DNA of 58,009 nt from Alphaproteobacteria bacterium (GTDB taxonomy: Bacteria > Pseudomonadota > Alphaproteobacteria > Rhodobacterales > Rhodobacteraceae): assembly GCA_030429105.1 (NCBI GenBank), contig JAUIDE010000014.1, forward strand, positions 1 to 58,009, in the 5' to 3' direction. Of this stretch, positions 15,321 through 25,381 are shown piece after piece; positions within the stretch are counted from its first letter, which is position 1, and every line of letters begins with the position of its first letter. The notes beneath the pieces are model-generated. The model was not told the DNA's origin. It searched no databases and saw only the letters and a list, made by a program, of their open reading frames with translations. The translations under genes and the position numbers were made by a program.

Positions 15321-16805
15321 ATGGACCCCATCGAGAAGGCCTTCTGGCTCATCACCGAGCCCTCGACACTCGGCGTGATGCTCCTCGCCTCGCTCTTCGG
15401 GCTTTTCGTCGGCGCGATTCCGGGGCTGACGGCGACGATGGCGACCGCGCTCCTGATCCCCTTCACCTTCTTCATGGACCCGGTCCCGGCGATTTCCGTC
15501 ATCGTCGCCGCCGTCGCCATGGCGATCTTCGCCGGCGATATTCCCGGCGCGCTCCTCCGCATCCCCGGCACGCCCGCCTCCGCCGCCTATTGCGACGAAG
15601 CCTATGCGATGATGCGGAAGGGCCAGGGGGAGCGGGCGCTCGGCATCGGGCTCGTCTGCGCCGTGATCGGCGGGCTGACGGGTTCCGTCGTCCTCTCGCT
15701 GACGGCGCCGAGCCTCGCGGAATTCGCGATCCAGTTCTCCTCCTTCGAATATTTCTGGCTCGCCTGCCTCGGCCTCTCCTGCGCCGTGGTGATCTCCACC
15801 GGATCGACGCTGAAGGGCTTCGTCTCGCTCCTGATCGGCCTCTTCGTCGCGACGATCGGAATCGACATCACCGCCGGTCATCCGCGCTTCACCTTTGGCA
15901 GCGTGGAGCTGATGGGCGGGGTGAGCTTCATCCCCGCCATGATCGGCATGTTCGCGATCTCGGAGCTCCTTCGCTTCTTCACGACGAAGAAAAGCGACGC
16001 GGCGGCGATCCCCGCCTCGCGCGATGGCGTGTTCCGCGGGATCGGGCCGATCCTCAAGAAATACCGCGTGAACATCGCCCGCGGCTCAGGAATCGGCGCC
16101 ATCGTCGGCGTGCTGCCGGGCGCGGGGGCGGACATCGCGGCCTGGATCAGCTTCGCGATCTCCAAGAAGCTCTCGAAGGAGCCGGAGAAGTTCGGCACGG
16201 GCCACCCGGAGGGGCTGACGGACGCCGGCGCCGCCAACAACGCCAGCCTCGCCGGCGCCTGGGTGCCGGCCACCGTCTTCGGCATTCCGGGCGACTCGAT
16301 CACCGCCATCGTGATCGGCGTGCTCTACATGAAGGGGATGAATCCGGGGCCGATGGTGTTCATCAACACGCCGGAGCTGATCTACGCCGTCTTCATGGCG
16401 TTCTTCCTCGCCAATCTGGCGCTGCTGCCGCTCGGCTACGCCGCGATCAAGTTCTCGCGCCGGATCGTCTCGATCCCGTCGCAGCTTCTCATGCCGGTCA
16501 TCCTGATGTTCTGCATGGTCGGCGCCTTCGCGATCAACAACACCGTCTTCGGCATCACGGTGATGCTCGTCTTCGGCCTTCTCGCCTTCGTGATGGAGGA
16601 GAACGGCTTTCCGGTCGCCCCCGCGATCCTCGGCATCGTGCTCGGCGCGATGCTGGAGGACAATTTCATGTCCTCCATGATCAAGGCGGACGGGGACCTT
16701 ATGGGCTTCTTCTCCCGCCCCATCGCGGCGACGCTCGGCGTCGTCACGATCCTTCTGTGGCTTGTTCCTGCGCTGCTCGCGCTGCGGCGGCGTCTCGCGC
16801 GGTAG
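15321..16805 (+). CDS. tctA: tripartite tricarboxylate transporter large permease subunit
   Basis: The 494-residue protein has about twelve membrane segments. The TctA signature GAIPGLTATMATALLIPFTF near residue 30 and the internally related GVLPGAGADIAAWISF near residue 265 mark the two pseudo-repeats of the family. This is the sodium- or proton-coupled transport subunit. Length is normal for TctA. It closes the tct operon, and a 137-base gap precedes sdhC. Confidence 0.95.
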   Translation: MDPIEKAFWLITEPSTLGVMLLASLFGLFVGAIPGLTATMATALLIPFTFFMDPVPAISVIVAAVAMAIFAGDIPGALLRIPGTPASAAYCDEAYAMMRKGQGERALGIGLVCAVIGGLTGSVVLSLTAPSLAEFAIQFSSFEYFWLACLGLSCAVVISTGSTLKGFVSLLIGLFVATIGIDITAGHPRFTFGSVELMGGVSFIPAMIGMFAISELLRFFTTKKSDAAAIPASRDGVFRGIGPILKKYRVNIARGSGIGAIVGVLPGAGADIAAWISFAISKKLSKEPEKFGTGHPEGLTDAGAANNASLAGAWVPATVFGIPGDSITAIVIGVLYMKGMNPGPMVFINTPELIYAVFMAFFLANLALLPLGYAAIKFSRRIVSIPSQLLMPVILMFCMVGAFAINNTVFGITVMLVFGLLAFVMEENGFPVAPAILGIVLGAMLEDNFMSSMIKADGDLMGFFSRPIAATLGVVTILLWLVPALLALRRRLAR

Positions 16806-16942
16806 CGGGCGCCGCCGGGGGGAATGGGCGCGCATTCGCGGCATCGCGCATTTGCGCTGGCGGCGAATGGGAGTATCGTGCGCCAAGCCGCATCTCTGGC
16901 GAAGCCGGACGTGAACCGGCGCGCAGTCAAGGGGGAGCCGAC

Positions 16943-17329
16943 ATGGCCAGCACCACGAGGGGAAAGCGCCCGCTTTCGCCGCACCTGACGATCTATCGCC
17001 CGCAAGTCACCTCGATCCTCTCCATCATCCACCGGGCGACCGGGGTGGCGATGGCCGTCTCCATGGCGCTCGTCGTCTGGTGGCTGCTGGCGGCGGCGAC
17101 GGGGCCGGAATACTTCGCGCTGGTGGACGGCTTGCTGACGAGCTGGCTCGGCGCGCTCATCCTGACCGGCTCGGCGGCGGCGTTCTTCTATCACCTGCTG
17201 AACGGCATCCGGCACATGTGGTGGGATATCGGCAACGGCTTCGAGATGGGGCAGGTCACCGCCTCCGGCATGGCCGTGCTGGCCGGAACGGCGGTTCTGA
17301 CCGTCATCCTCCTCGTTATTGCGTTCTGA
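16943..17329 (+). CDS. sdhC: succinate dehydrogenase cytochrome b556 subunit
   Basis: The 128-residue protein has three membrane segments. RPLSPHLTIYRPQ and the SIIHRATGVAMA stretch are typical of SdhC, and the His in FYHLLNGIRHMWWD is the expected heme b ligand. It anchors SdhAB to the inner membrane and helps form the ubiquinone site. Start ATG at 16943 follows GGGGGAG. The stop lies 8 bases before sdhD. Confidence 0.94.
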   Translation: MASTTRGKRPLSPHLTIYRPQVTSILSIIHRATGVAMAVSMALVVWWLLAAATGPEYFALVDGLLTSWLGALILTGSAAAFFYHLLNGIRHMWWDIGNGFEMGQVTASGMAVLAGTAVLTVILLVIAF

Positions 17330-17337
17330 GGCCCGCC

Positions 17338-17715
17338 ATGAGCTTTCTGACCGACCGCGCCCGCGCCCACGGCCTCGGCTCCGCCAAGGAGGGGACGCAT
17401 CACTGGTGGAGCCAGCGGATGACGGCCATCGCCCTCGTCCCGCTCGGGCTTCTCTTCATCGTCCCCTTCGCGCAGGCGCTGGGCGACGGGCATGAGGCCG
17501 CGCTGGCGCTCTACGGGCATCCGTTCCACGCCATCGTCGCCGGGCTCTTCATCCTCGTCGCCTTCAACCACCTCCGCCTCGGCTTGCAGGTGGTGATCGA
17601 GGACTATGTCCACGGAGGGGCGCGCACGGTTGCGCTGATCCTCAACATGCTCTTCTGCGCGCTCTTCGCCTTCGGCGGCCTCTTCGCCGTGGCGCGGATC
17701 GCCTTCGCGGCCTGA
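17338..17715 (+). CDS. sdhD: succinate dehydrogenase hydrophobic membrane anchor subunit
   Basis: The 125-residue protein has three membrane segments. GSAKEGTHHWWSQRMTAIAL at the N-terminus and the FNHLRLGLQVVIEDYVH segment are typical of alphaproteobacterial SdhD; the His/Asp-rich part of the latter contributes to the heme and quinone site. It lies between sdhC and sdhA with short spacers, in the standard sdhCDA order. Confidence 0.93.
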   Translation: MSFLTDRARAHGLGSAKEGTHHWWSQRMTAIALVPLGLLFIVPFAQALGDGHEAALALYGHPFHAIVAGLFILVAFNHLRLGLQVVIEDYVHGGARTVALILNMLFCALFAFGGLFAVARIAFAA

Positions 17716-17744
17716 GCCGCGCCGGATATCGAAGGACCTGACCC

Positions 17745-19556
17745 ATGGCCGCTTACGAATTCACCGATCATGAATACGACGTCGTCGTCGTCGGCGCCGG
17801 GGGCGCCGGCCTCCGCGCGACGCTCGGCATGGCGGAGCAGGGGCTCCGCACGGCCTGCATCACGAAGGTCTTCCCCACCCGCTCCCACACCGTCGCGGCG
17901 CAAGGCGGCATCGCCGCCTCGCTCTCCAACATGGGGCCGGACCACTGGCAGTGGCATCTCTTCGACACGGTGAAGGGGTCGGACTGGCTCGGCGACACCG
18001 ACGCGATGGAATATCTCGCGCGCGAGGCGCCGAAGGCGGTCTATGAGCTCGAGCATTACGGCGTGCCCTTCTCCCGCACCGAGGACGGGCGCATCTACCA
18101 GCGGCCCTTCGGCGGCCACATGACGGAGTTCGGGGACGGCCCGCCCGTGCAGCGCACCTGCGCCGCGGCGGACCGGACGGGCCACGCCATCCTCCACACG
18201 CTCTATGGCCAGAGCCTGAAGAACAACGCCGAGTTCTACATCGAGTATTTCGCGCTCGACCTCATCATGACGGAGGATGGCGTCTGCCAGGGCGTCGTCG
18301 CGTGGAAGCTGGACGACGGCACGCTGCACCGCTTCAACGCGAAGATGGTCGTGCTGGCGACGGGCGGCTATGGCCGCGCCTATTTCTCCGCCACCTCCGC
18401 CCATACCTGCACGGGAGACGGGAACGGCATGGTCGCCCGCGCCGGGCTGCCGCTGCAGGACATGGAGTTCGTGCAGTTTCACCCGACCGGCATCTTCGGC
18501 TCGGGCTGCCTCATCACCGAGGGCGCGCGCGGCGAGGGCGGCTATCTCGTGAATTCGGAGGGCGAGCGCTTCATGGAGCGCTACGCCCCCTCGGCGAAGG
18601 ACCTCGCGAGCCGCGACGTCGTCTCGCGCTGCATGACCATCGAGATCCGGGAGGGGCGCGGCGTCGGCCCCGACAAGGACCATATCCATCTCTACCTCAA
18701 CCACCTGCCGCCCGAGACGCTGGCGCTGCGGTTGCCCGGCATTTCGGAGAGCGCGAAGATCTTCGCCGGGGTGGACGTGAACAAGGAGCCGATCCCCGTG
18801 CTCCCGACCGTCCATTACAACATGGGCGGCATTCCCACGAACTACTGGGGCGAGGCGCTGAACCCGACCGCTGACGATCCGGACCGGCTGCAGCCCGGCC
18901 TGATGGCGGTGGGGGAAGCGGGCTGCGCTTCCGTCCACGGCGCGAACCGGCTCGGCTCCAACTCGCTGATCGACCTCGTCGTCTTCGGCCGCGCCGCGGC
19001 GATCCGCGCCGGCAAGATCGTGAACCCGGACGAGCCCAACCGCCCGCTCAACAAGGCCTCGGTCGAGCGCGCCGTCGAGCGGTTCGACGCGGCGCGGAAC
19101 GCGAACGGCGCCGTGCCGACGGCGGAGCTGCGGCTCGAAATGCAGCGCACCATGCAGCGGGACGCCGCCGTCTTCCGCACCTCCAAGACGCTGAAGGAGG
19201 GCTGCGAGGCGATGGACGCCGTCTATTCCAAGTTCTCCGACATCAAGGTGACGGACAGGACGCTGATCTGGAACACCGACCTCATGGAGACGCTGGAGCT
19301 CGGCAACCTCCTCCCCAACGCCATGGCGACCGTCTACGGCGCCGAGGCGCGGCAGGAGAGCCGGGGCGCCCACGCGCATGAGGACTTCCCGAAGCGGGAC
19401 GATGAAAACTGGCGCAAGCACACAATCGCGCATGTGGACGAGGCGACCGGCAAGGTGACGCTCTCCTACCGCCCCGTCCATGTCGACCCGCTGACGACAG
19501 AGGCGGAGGGCGGCATCGACCTTAAGAAGATCGCGCCGAAGGCGCGCGTCTACTGA
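17745..19556 (+). CDS. sdhA: succinate dehydrogenase flavoprotein subunit
   Basis: The 603-residue protein oxidises succinate to fumarate on the cytoplasmic side of the membrane. The dinucleotide fold [12 protein letters not shown] opens the protein. His48 in [10 protein letters not shown] is the expected covalent FAD ligand. The [11 protein letters not shown] segment carries the conserved Arg of the active site. Length is normal. Unlike the enteric operon, sdhB does not follow directly: two genes of other function lie between. Confidence 0.97.
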   Translation: MAAYEFTDHEYDVVVVGAGGAGLRATLGMAEQGLRTACITKVFPTRSHTVAAQGGIAASLSNMGPDHWQWHLFDTVKGSDWLGDTDAMEYLAREAPKAVYELEHYGVPFSRTEDGRIYQRPFGGHMTEFGDGPPVQRTCAAADRTGHAILHTLYGQSLKNNAEFYIEYFALDLIMTEDGVCQGVVAWKLDDGTLHRFNAKMVVLATGGYGRAYFSATSAHTCTGDGNGMVARAGLPLQDMEFVQFHPTGIFGSGCLITEGARGEGGYLVNSEGERFMERYAPSAKDLASRDVVSRCMTIEIREGRGVGPDKDHIHLYLNHLPPETLALRLPGISESAKIFAGVDVNKEPIPVLPTVHYNMGGIPTNYWGEALNPTADDPDRLQPGLMAVGEAGCASVHGANRLGSNSLIDLVVFGRAAAIRAGKIVNPDEPNRPLNKASVERAVERFDAARNANGAVPTAELRLEMQRTMQRDAAVFRTSKTLKEGCEAMDAVYSKFSDIKVTDRTLIWNTDLMETLELGNLLPNAMATVYGAEARQESRGAHAHEDFPKRDDENWRKHTIAHVDEATGKVTLSYRPVHVDPLTTEAEGGIDLKKIAPKARVY

Positions 19557-19611
19557 AGGAGCCGGCGCCCCGCCTCCGGGCAGGGGCGTCGCGAAGGCGC
19601 GGGGCGAGGCG

Positions 19612-20313
19612 ATGGAGGGCGGAGACGAAGGGTTCCAGCGGGCCTCTGGCCCCTCGTATTTCGACCTCCTCTCCGCGCTTCACCGCAGCCTCGCCCCCGA
19701 TCTCTATCTCGAGATAGGGTCACGCACCGGCAATTCGCTCGCGCTCGCGCGCGGGGATTTCATCGCCGTCGATCCGACGTTCAACCTCAAGCGGCTGCTG
19801 ACCTTTCCGGGGCGGCAGGGCCATCTCTTCCAGATGACCTCAGACGAGTTCTTCGCCTCGGGCTTTCTCGAGGCGACGGGCCGCAAGCCCGGCTTCGCCT
19901 TTCTCGACGGGATGCATCTCTTCGAGTTCCTCCTGCGGGACTTCATGAACGCCGAGGCGCGGATGGAGCCCGGCGGCGTCATCGCCCTCCACGATTGCTG
20001 CCCCTACGACGCGGCGATGGCGGCGCGGGAGCGGGGGCGCACGCGGGCCTGGACCGGCGATGTCTGGAAGCTCGTGCCGATCCTGCAGGAATTGCGGCCC
20101 GACCTCTCCATCGAGGTGTTCGACGCGGCGCCGACGGGGCTCGTCGTCATCCACAATCTCGACCCGGAGAGCCGCATCCTCGCCGCCGCCGCGCCGGAGC
20201 TCGAAGCCTCGCTCCGCGACGTGACGATCGAGGGCTACGGCCCCGCCCGCTTCTATTCGAGCTTCGCCTGGGCGAGCGCGGCGGCGTTCATCGCGGGCGC
20301 GCCCGGTGAATGA
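19612..20313 (+). CDS. class I SAM-dependent methyltransferase-like protein
   Basis: The 233-residue soluble protein has YLEIGSRTGNSLALA near residue 30, a typical SAM-binding motif I, followed by an acidic strand (AVDPTF) and the FAFLDGMHLFEF and VIALHDCCPYD segments found in methyltransferase family 24 proteins. Such enzymes often modify sugars or cell-surface glycans. It sits 55 bases after sdhA and overlaps the next gene by 8 bases, so the two are probably coupled. Substrate unknown; a link to succinate dehydrogenase is not supported by its sequence. Confidence 0.7.
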   Translation: MEGGDEGFQRASGPSYFDLLSALHRSLAPDLYLEIGSRTGNSLALARGDFIAVDPTFNLKRLLTFPGRQGHLFQMTSDEFFASGFLEATGRKPGFAFLDGMHLFEFLLRDFMNAEARMEPGGVIALHDCCPYDAAMAARERGRTRAWTGDVWKLVPILQELRPDLSIEVFDAAPTGLVVIHNLDPESRILAAAAPELEASLRDVTIEGYGPARFYSSFAWASAAAFIAGAPGE

Positions 20314-21217
20314 GGGCGCGCTGCGCATCCGCATCAAGATCGCGCCGCTGAACCTCGCCCGCGCGCGCCGGTGGGGGGACTATTTCTTCGCCCTCTCGCT
20401 CGCGGAGGCGCTCCGCGGCCTCGGCCATGACGTCGCGGTGGAGACGCGCGATCTCTGGGACCACGATTCGCGGGAGGGAGATGTCGCGCTCGTCCTCCGC
20501 GGTTTCGGCGGCTACAGGCCGCGCCCCGGGCTCGTCTCGCTGATGTGGATCATCTCCCATCCCGGCAATGTCCGGCCGGAGGAGCTGGAGCCCTATGATC
20601 ACGTCTTCACCGCCTCGGTGAAGCACAAGCGCAAGCTCCGGAAGCTGATCGGAGAGCGCGTGAGCACGCTCTTCCAGGCGCATGACCCGGCGATCATGAA
20701 CCCGGATGTGGAGCCGATCCAATCCGGCCTCCTCTATGTCGGCAACAACCGCCGCGGCGGGCGCCCCGCGCTCGACCTCGCCGCCGCGGCGGGGTTCGAC
20801 GTCTCGCTCTGGGGTTCGGGGTGGGCGGAGCATGCCCTCCACGCCCGGCTCCTGAAGGGCGCCTTCATCCCGAACGCCGAGCTCGGGCGGCATTACGCCG
20901 GCGCCCGCGCCGTGCTGAACGACACATGGCGGGACATGCGGCTGGCCGGCTTCCCCTCCAACCGCGTGTTCGACGTGCTGGCGGCGGGCGCGCCGCTCGT
21001 CTCCGACGCCGTGCCGGGAACGCCGGAGGACCTGCAGCCCTGGATTCACGCCTGGGAGCGGGCGGAGGACTTCCCCGCCGCCGTGGAAGCCGCGCTCGCG
21101 GAGGGGGAAGAGCGGCGCGCGGCGCGAAGGGCCTTTGCAAAAGAAGTGAATGCGCGGCATTCTTTCCGCGCCCGCGCCGCGGAAATCTCCGCCAAGGCGA
21201 GGGAGCTTGTGGGCTGA
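20306..21217 (+). CDS. glycosyltransferase (CgeB/GT4-like)
   Basis: The 303-residue protein has the C-terminal pattern of CgeB-like glycosyltransferases: [29 protein letters not shown] and [19 protein letters not shown]. The N-terminal half looks like the acceptor domain of a GT-B fold. The start is a GTG that overlaps the stop of the methyltransferase gene. The pair suggests glycan building or modification. It lies 53 bases before sdhB. Donor and acceptor cannot be read from sequence. Confidence 0.75.
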   Translation: MNEGALRIRIKIAPLNLARARRWGDYFFALSLAEALRGLGHDVAVETRDLWDHDSREGDVALVLRGFGGYRPRPGLVSLMWIISHPGNVRPEELEPYDHVFTASVKHKRKLRKLIGERVSTLFQAHDPAIMNPDVEPIQSGLLYVGNNRRGGRPALDLAAAAGFDVSLWGSGWAEHALHARLLKGAFIPNAELGRHYAGARAVLNDTWRDMRLAGFPSNRVFDVLAAGAPLVSDAVPGTPEDLQPWIHAWERAEDFPAAVEAALAEGEERRAARRAFAKEVNARHSFRARAAEISAKARELVG

Positions 21218-21270
21218 CCGCCCGGCGCCTGCTATATCAGGGCGTCCAGCAGAGAAGGGTCAGGGACGAC

Positions 21271-22050
21271 ATGGTCGAATTCGCGCTGCCGAAAAACTCC
21301 AAGATCACCAAGGGCAAGACCTGGCCGAAGCCGGAGGGCGCGAAGAATGTCCGCACCTTCCGAATCTACCGCTGGAACGAGGAGAGCGGGGAGCTGCCGC
21401 GGATCGACACCTATTTCGTCGACATGGACACGTGCGGCCCCATGGTTCTCGACGCGCTCATCAAGATCAAGAACGAGATCGACCCGACGCTGGCCTTCCG
21501 CCGCTCCTGCCGGGAGGGCATCTGCGGCTCCTGCGCCATGAACATCGACGGGATCAACACGCTCGCCTGCATCTACGGCATGGACGAGATCAAGGGCGAC
21601 GTGAAGATCTACCCCCTCCCCCATATGGAAGTGGTGCGGGACCTGATCCCCGACCTCACGCATTTCTACGCCCAGCACGCCTCCATCATGCCCTGGCTGG
21701 AGACGGCGACGAACCGGCCGCAGAAGGAATGGCGCCAGTCCATCGAGGACCGGAAGAAGCTCGACGGCCTCTATGAATGCGTGATGTGCGCCTCCTGCTC
21801 CACCTCCTGCCCCTCCTACTGGTGGAACGGCGACCGCTATCTCGGCCCCGCCGCGCTGCTCCACGCCTATCGCTGGCTGATCGACAGCCGCGACGAGGCG
21901 ACAGGCGAGCGGCTCGACTTCCTGGAGGACCCGTTCCGCCTCTACCGCTGCCACACGATCATGAACTGCGCGAAGACCTGCCCGAAGGGCCTGAACCCGG
22001 CCAAGGCCATCGCGGAGATCAAGAAGATGATGGTGGAACGGAAGATGTGA
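21271..22050 (+). CDS. sdhB: succinate dehydrogenase iron-sulfur subunit
   Basis: The 259-residue protein carries the three cluster sites of Sdh[11 protein letters not shown] for [2Fe-2S], [13 protein letters not shown] for [4Fe-4S], and [14 protein letters not shown] for [3Fe-4S]. It passes electrons from the SdhA flavin to ubiquinone. The ATG at 21271 gives the normal length. It ends 13 bases from the stop of the convergent alcohol dehydrogenase gene. Confidence 0.97.
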   Translation: MVEFALPKNSKITKGKTWPKPEGAKNVRTFRIYRWNEESGELPRIDTYFVDMDTCGPMVLDALIKIKNEIDPTLAFRRSCREGICGSCAMNIDGINTLACIYGMDEIKGDVKIYPLPHMEVVRDLIPDLTHFYAQHASIMPWLETATNRPQKEWRQSIEDRKKLDGLYECVMCASCSTSCPSYWWNGDRYLGPAALLHAYRWLIDSRDEATGERLDFLEDPFRLYRCHTIMNCAKTCPKGLNPAKAIAEIKKMMVERKM

Positions 22051-22057
22051 GGGGGCG

Positions 22058-22073
22058 GGCGGCTTACGCCGCC
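22058..22073. terminator. small stem-loop between convergent sdhB and Fe-ADH genes
   Basis: GGCGGC-TTAC-GCCGCC can form a 6-base-pair hairpin that includes the stop codon of the minus-strand gene. It could help end transcription from both sides, but it has no T-tract and GC-rich hairpins of this size are common here. Confidence 0.35.
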
Positions 22074-23206
22074 AGCCGCAGGATCTCCATCACCGCCGCC
22101 GGCCCCTCGATCCGCCGCGGGTTGCGGGGGACCCAGGGGGTTTTCATCGCGCCATCGGCAATCCCTGACCAGTCCGCCTCCGTGACGCCGACGGCGGCGA
22201 GGGTGCGGGGCATTCCGATCCCCTCGATCAGCTCGGCGAGGGCCGAAGCCGCGTCGCCGTCCCGCCTTCCCATCGCCTCGGCGACGAGCGCCTGCCGCTC
22301 CCGGTTCGCCGGGCGGTTCCATTCCATCACGGCGGGGAGCATGACGCAGGAGGTGTGGCCGTGCGGCACGCCGTGCCGCGCGCCGAGGACATAGCCGATC
22401 CCGTGGCTCGCCCCCATCGGCACGCCGCTGGCGAGCGGGCCCATGGAGAGCCAGGCGCCCATCAGGCAGTCGAGCCGCGCTTCGAGATCACCGCCATCCG
22501 CCTTCACCCGGGCGAGGCCCGAGGCGAGAAGGGCGAGGCCCTTTGTCCCCTGCGCGTCGCCGTAAGCGTGCCCCTCAAGGCTGGCGACGCCCTCCGCGCA
22601 ATGGTCCACCGCCCTCACGCCGGTCGAGAGGAACAGCCATTCCGGGGTCGGAACCGTCGCCGCCGGGTCGAGGATCACGGCGCGGGGGATGACGAGGGGA
22701 TGGGTGAAAAGCTCCTTCGCCTTCGTCCGCTCGTCCGTCACCCCGCAGAGGGCGGAGAACTCGCCCGCCGAGAGCGTGGTGGGGACGGAGACCTGACGGA
22801 CGACGGGCGGCTTCACCGGGTTCGGGGCGCGGAGCGCGTCCATCCCCGCCGCGTCGCTGATGTCGTTGGCGAGGAGGAGGGAGACGGCCTTCGCCCCGTC
22901 CGTCACCGAGCCGCCGCCGATTGTGAGTATGAGGTCCGCCCCAGCCTCCCGCGCCATCGCCGCCGCCGCGAGGCAAGCGCCGCGGGGGGTATGCGCGGGC
23001 ATGGCGTCGAAGAGCGCGGCGAAGCGGGGGCCGAGCGCGGCGACGATGTCGCTCACCACCTTCGTCTCCCGGTTCAGCGTGCCGGAGGCCATGACGAAGA
23101 CGCGGGCGGCGTCGTATCGTTCCGCGATCTCCGCCGCAGCCTCGGCCGCCGGGCGGCCGAAGATGATCTCCTCCTGCCGCCCGAAGGCTACGCGCCCGTG
23201 CTTCAT
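22064..23206 (-). CDS. iron-containing alcohol dehydrogenase (maleylacetate reductase-like)
   Basis: The 380-residue protein has the two-domain fold of group III alcohol dehydrogenases. LTIGGGSVTDGAKA (GGGS at 97-100) binds the nicotinamide cofactor. DHCAEG near 201 and the His-rich MGASHGIGYVLGARHGVPHGH (H268, H278, H282, H284) are the metal region. The GVRAVDHCAEG pattern is closer to maleylacetate reductases than to classical Fe-ADHs. Its ATG overlaps the aminotransferase stop (ATGA), so the two are translationally coupled and probably act in one pathway. The substrate is unknown; an aldehyde or keto acid made by the aminotransferase is a reasonable inference. Confidence 0.8.
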   Translation of the reverse strand: MKHGRVAFGRQEEIIFGRPAAEAAAEIAERYDAARVFVMASGTLNRETKVVSDIVAALGPRFAALFDAMPAHTPRGACLAAAAMAREAGADLILTIGGGSVTDGAKAVSLLLANDISDAAGMDALRAPNPVKPPVVRQVSVPTTLSAGEFSALCGVTDERTKAKELFTHPLVIPRAVILDPAATVPTPEWLFLSTGVRAVDHCAEGVASLEGHAYGDAQGTKGLALLASGLARVKADGGDLEARLDCLMGAWLSMGPLASGVPMGASHGIGYVLGARHGVPHGHTSCVMLPAVMEWNRPANRERQALVAEAMGRRDGDAASALAELIEGIGMPRTLAAVGVTEADWSGIADGAMKTPWVPRNPRRIEGPAAVMEILRLAA

Positions 23207-24600
23207 CAGCCCATATGCCCTTCGGCCTTCGCCCAGGCATGCGTGGCGTCCAACGCGGCGCCGAGGGGGCCGAAAAGCTCATCCAGCTCCGCCTCGGTGA
23301 TGACCATCGGCGGGCAGAAGGCCAGCGTGTCCCCGATCGCGCGGAGGATGACGCCGTGCTTCAGCATCTCGTTCATGAGGTAGGCGCCGACCTTGCCGGG
23401 CTCCCTGAACGTCGCCGCGCTCGCCTTGTCGGGCGAAAGCTCGAGCCCGCCCATCAGCCCCGCGGCCCGCGCCTCGCCGACGAGCGGATGGTCCGCATGA
23501 CGGTCGAGATGGGCGCGGAAGACGGGGGCGAGCTTCCGCACATGGCCCACGATGTCCCGCCGCTGGTAGATTTCCAGCGTCTTGACGCCGATGGCGCAGC
23601 CGAGCGGGTGGCCGCCATAGGTGAAGCCGTGCCCGAAGGTGCCGACCTCGCCGGACTGCGCCTCGATGGCCTCCGCCATGTCGCGGTTGATGGCGACGGC
23701 GGAAAGCGGGGCGTAGGCGGCCGTCAGCTGCTTGGCCATGGACATGGAGGTGGGCTCCATGCCGAAGGTCGTGGCGCCGAACCAGTTCCCGGTGCGCCCG
23801 AAGCCGCAGATCACCTCGTCGTCGATGAAGAGCATGTCGTATTTCTTCGTGACGGCGGCGATCTTCGCGAAATAGCTCGCGGGCGGAGTGATGACGCCGC
23901 CGGCGCCCATCACCGGCTCGGCGATGAAGGCGGCGACCGTGTCCGGCCCCTCGCGGAGGATCAGCTCCTCCAGCTCGGCGGCGAGGCGGGTGGAGAATTC
24001 GTCCTCGCTCTCCCCGTCCCGCCCCTCGCGCCAGAAATGCGGCGTCCCGGCGTGGAGGATGCCGCTCACCGGCAGGTCGAACTTCGTGTGGTTGTAGGGC
24101 AGGCCCGTCAGCGAGGCCGAGACGATGGTGACCCCGTGATAGCCCCGGATGCGGGAGATGATCTTCTTCTTCTCGGTCTTGCCGCGCGCGTTGTTGTAAT
24201 ACCAGGCGAGCTTCACCTGCGTGTCGTTCGCCTCCGAGCCGGAGGACTGGTAGATGATCTTCGAGACCTCGAAGGGCGCGATCTCCTTGATCTTCTCCGC
24301 GAGCTCGATCGCGGGCTCGAAGCTGCGGCCGCCGAAGAGGTGGTAATAGGGGAGCTTGCCCATCTGCTCCCGCGCCGCGTCGATCAGCTCCGCGTCGCCG
24401 AAGCCGAGCCCGGCGCACCAGAGCCCGGCCATGCCCTCGACGAAGCGCTTGCCCGATTCGTCGTAGACGTAAACGCCCTCGCCGGCCTCGATCACATGCG
24501 GGCCGACCTTCCGGTGCTGGACGCCGTTGGTGTAGGGATGCAGCAGGGCCTCGACGTCCCGGGCCTGCGCATTGGTGAGCGGCGCGCCATCCATCGCCAT
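23206..24600 (-). CDS. class III PLP-dependent aminotransferase
   Basis: The 464-residue enzyme resembles polyamine, beta-alanine or omega-amino acid:pyruvate transaminases. It has the GSEANDTQVK cofactor-phosphate motif, the DDEVICGFGRTG motif with Asp260, and Lys290 in SMSMAKQLTAAY as the PLP lysine. The ATG at 24600 follows a GAGGAG site and is preferred to the longer frame. It is coupled to the alcohol dehydrogenase gene downstream and lies 64 bases after the amidotransferase. Neighbours suggest that an amine is the substrate, but specificity is not readable. Confidence 0.87.
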   Translation of the reverse strand: MAMDGAPLTNAQARDVEALLHPYTNGVQHRKVGPHVIEAGEGVYVYDESGKRFVEGMAGLWCAGLGFGDAELIDAAREQMGKLPYYHLFGGRSFEPAIELAEKIKEIAPFEVSKIIYQSSGSEANDTQVKLAWYYNNARGKTEKKKIISRIRGYHGVTIVSASLTGLPYNHTKFDLPVSGILHAGTPHFWREGRDGESEDEFSTRLAAELEELILREGPDTVAAFIAEPVMGAGGVITPPASYFAKIAAVTKKYDMLFIDDEVICGFGRTGNWFGATTFGMEPTSMSMAKQLTAAYAPLSAVAINRDMAEAIEAQSGEVGTFGHGFTYGGHPLGCAIGVKTLEIYQRRDIVGHVRKLAPVFRAHLDRHADHPLVGEARAAGLMGGLELSPDKASAATFREPGKVGAYLMNEMLKHGVILRAIGDTLAFCPPMVITEAELDELFGPLGAALDATHAWAKAEGHMG

Positions 24601-24664
24601 GATCTCGTCTCCTCGGGTTGATGCGGGATAAGAGCGCGGAAACGGGGCGGTTGGCAAGCGCGGC

Positions 24665-25381
24665 TCAGCGCGCGGCGGCATGCTCGAAGAACCGCGCCAT
24701 CCATTCGGCGAAGGCCGGCCCCTCCGCCGCGCGCGAAAGGTCGGCGCGGCCTTTCGCGATGACCTCGGGCGGCACGTCGTCCACCATGTGGTCGATCATG
24801 TCGGCGACGAAATCCGGCTTCATCTCGGGGTGGTATTGCGTGGTGAAGACATGGTCGCCGATGATGAAGGAGGCGGCGGGGCAGACGGAATCGGAGGCGA
24901 CCGCCTCGGCTCCCGGCGGCAGGGCCGTCACCTGCTCGTAATTGGCCGAATAGAGCCCGAACGCCTCCCGAGCCGGCTCCATCCATGGCTTTCGCTTGTG
25001 AAAGCGCGTCTCCGTGATCCCGAGCGCGCAGCTGCCGGGATTCGGGCCGACCGCGCCGCCGAGCGCCTTCGCGATGGCCTGATGCCCGAAACAGGCGCCG
25101 AAGAGCGGCCGCTTCTCCCCATGCCGGGCGCGGAGGAAGGCGAAGAGCCGGGCGATCCAGGGCTTCGTCCCGTCATTCACGGAGGCGGGGCTGCCGGTGA
25201 CGAGGAAGCCGTCGAAATCCTCCGGACGCTCCGGAAAGTCGTTCTCGAAGACCTTGAAGCTCTCGAAAGCCCAGCCGGGCCGCACCGCGCCGAGGAGCGT
25301 GGCGAATCGGGCGCCGTCATCCGGATAGGCCTTGGCGTATTCCGAATCGTCGTCGCAGGTGTTGAGGATCGCGAGGCGCAT
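24665..25381 (-). CDS. type 1 glutamine amidotransferase-like protein
   Basis: The 238-residue single-domain protein has a class I glutamine amidotransferase fold. Cys97 in GACFGHQ is the nucleophile, and His184/Glu186 in QYHPEM complete the triad. It stands alone rather than fused to a synthase. In this gene set a role in releasing a gamma-glutamyl group, or in supplying ammonia, is possible; the GACFGHQ motif is nearer to the amidotransferase type than to PuuD (GACRG). It is the first gene of the leftward operon and diverges from the P450 gene. Confidence 0.8.
   Translation of the reverse strand: MRLAILNTCDDDSEYAKAYPDDGARFATLLGAVRPGWAFESFKVFENDFPERPEDFDGFLVTGSPASVNDGTKPWIARLFAFLRARHGEKRPLFGACFGHQAIAKALGGAVGPNPGSCALGITETRFHKRKPWMEPAREAFGLYSANYEQVTALPPGAEAVASDSVCPAASFIIGDHVFTTQYHPEMKPDFVADMIDHMVDDVPPEVIAKGRADLSRAAEGPAFAEWMARFFEHAAAR

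Noticed and set aside
24665-25381. Assignment as gamma-glutamyl-GABA hydrolase PuuD
   Set aside because: The nucleophile motif is GACFGHQ rather than GACRG, so only the general class I amidotransferase name is supported.
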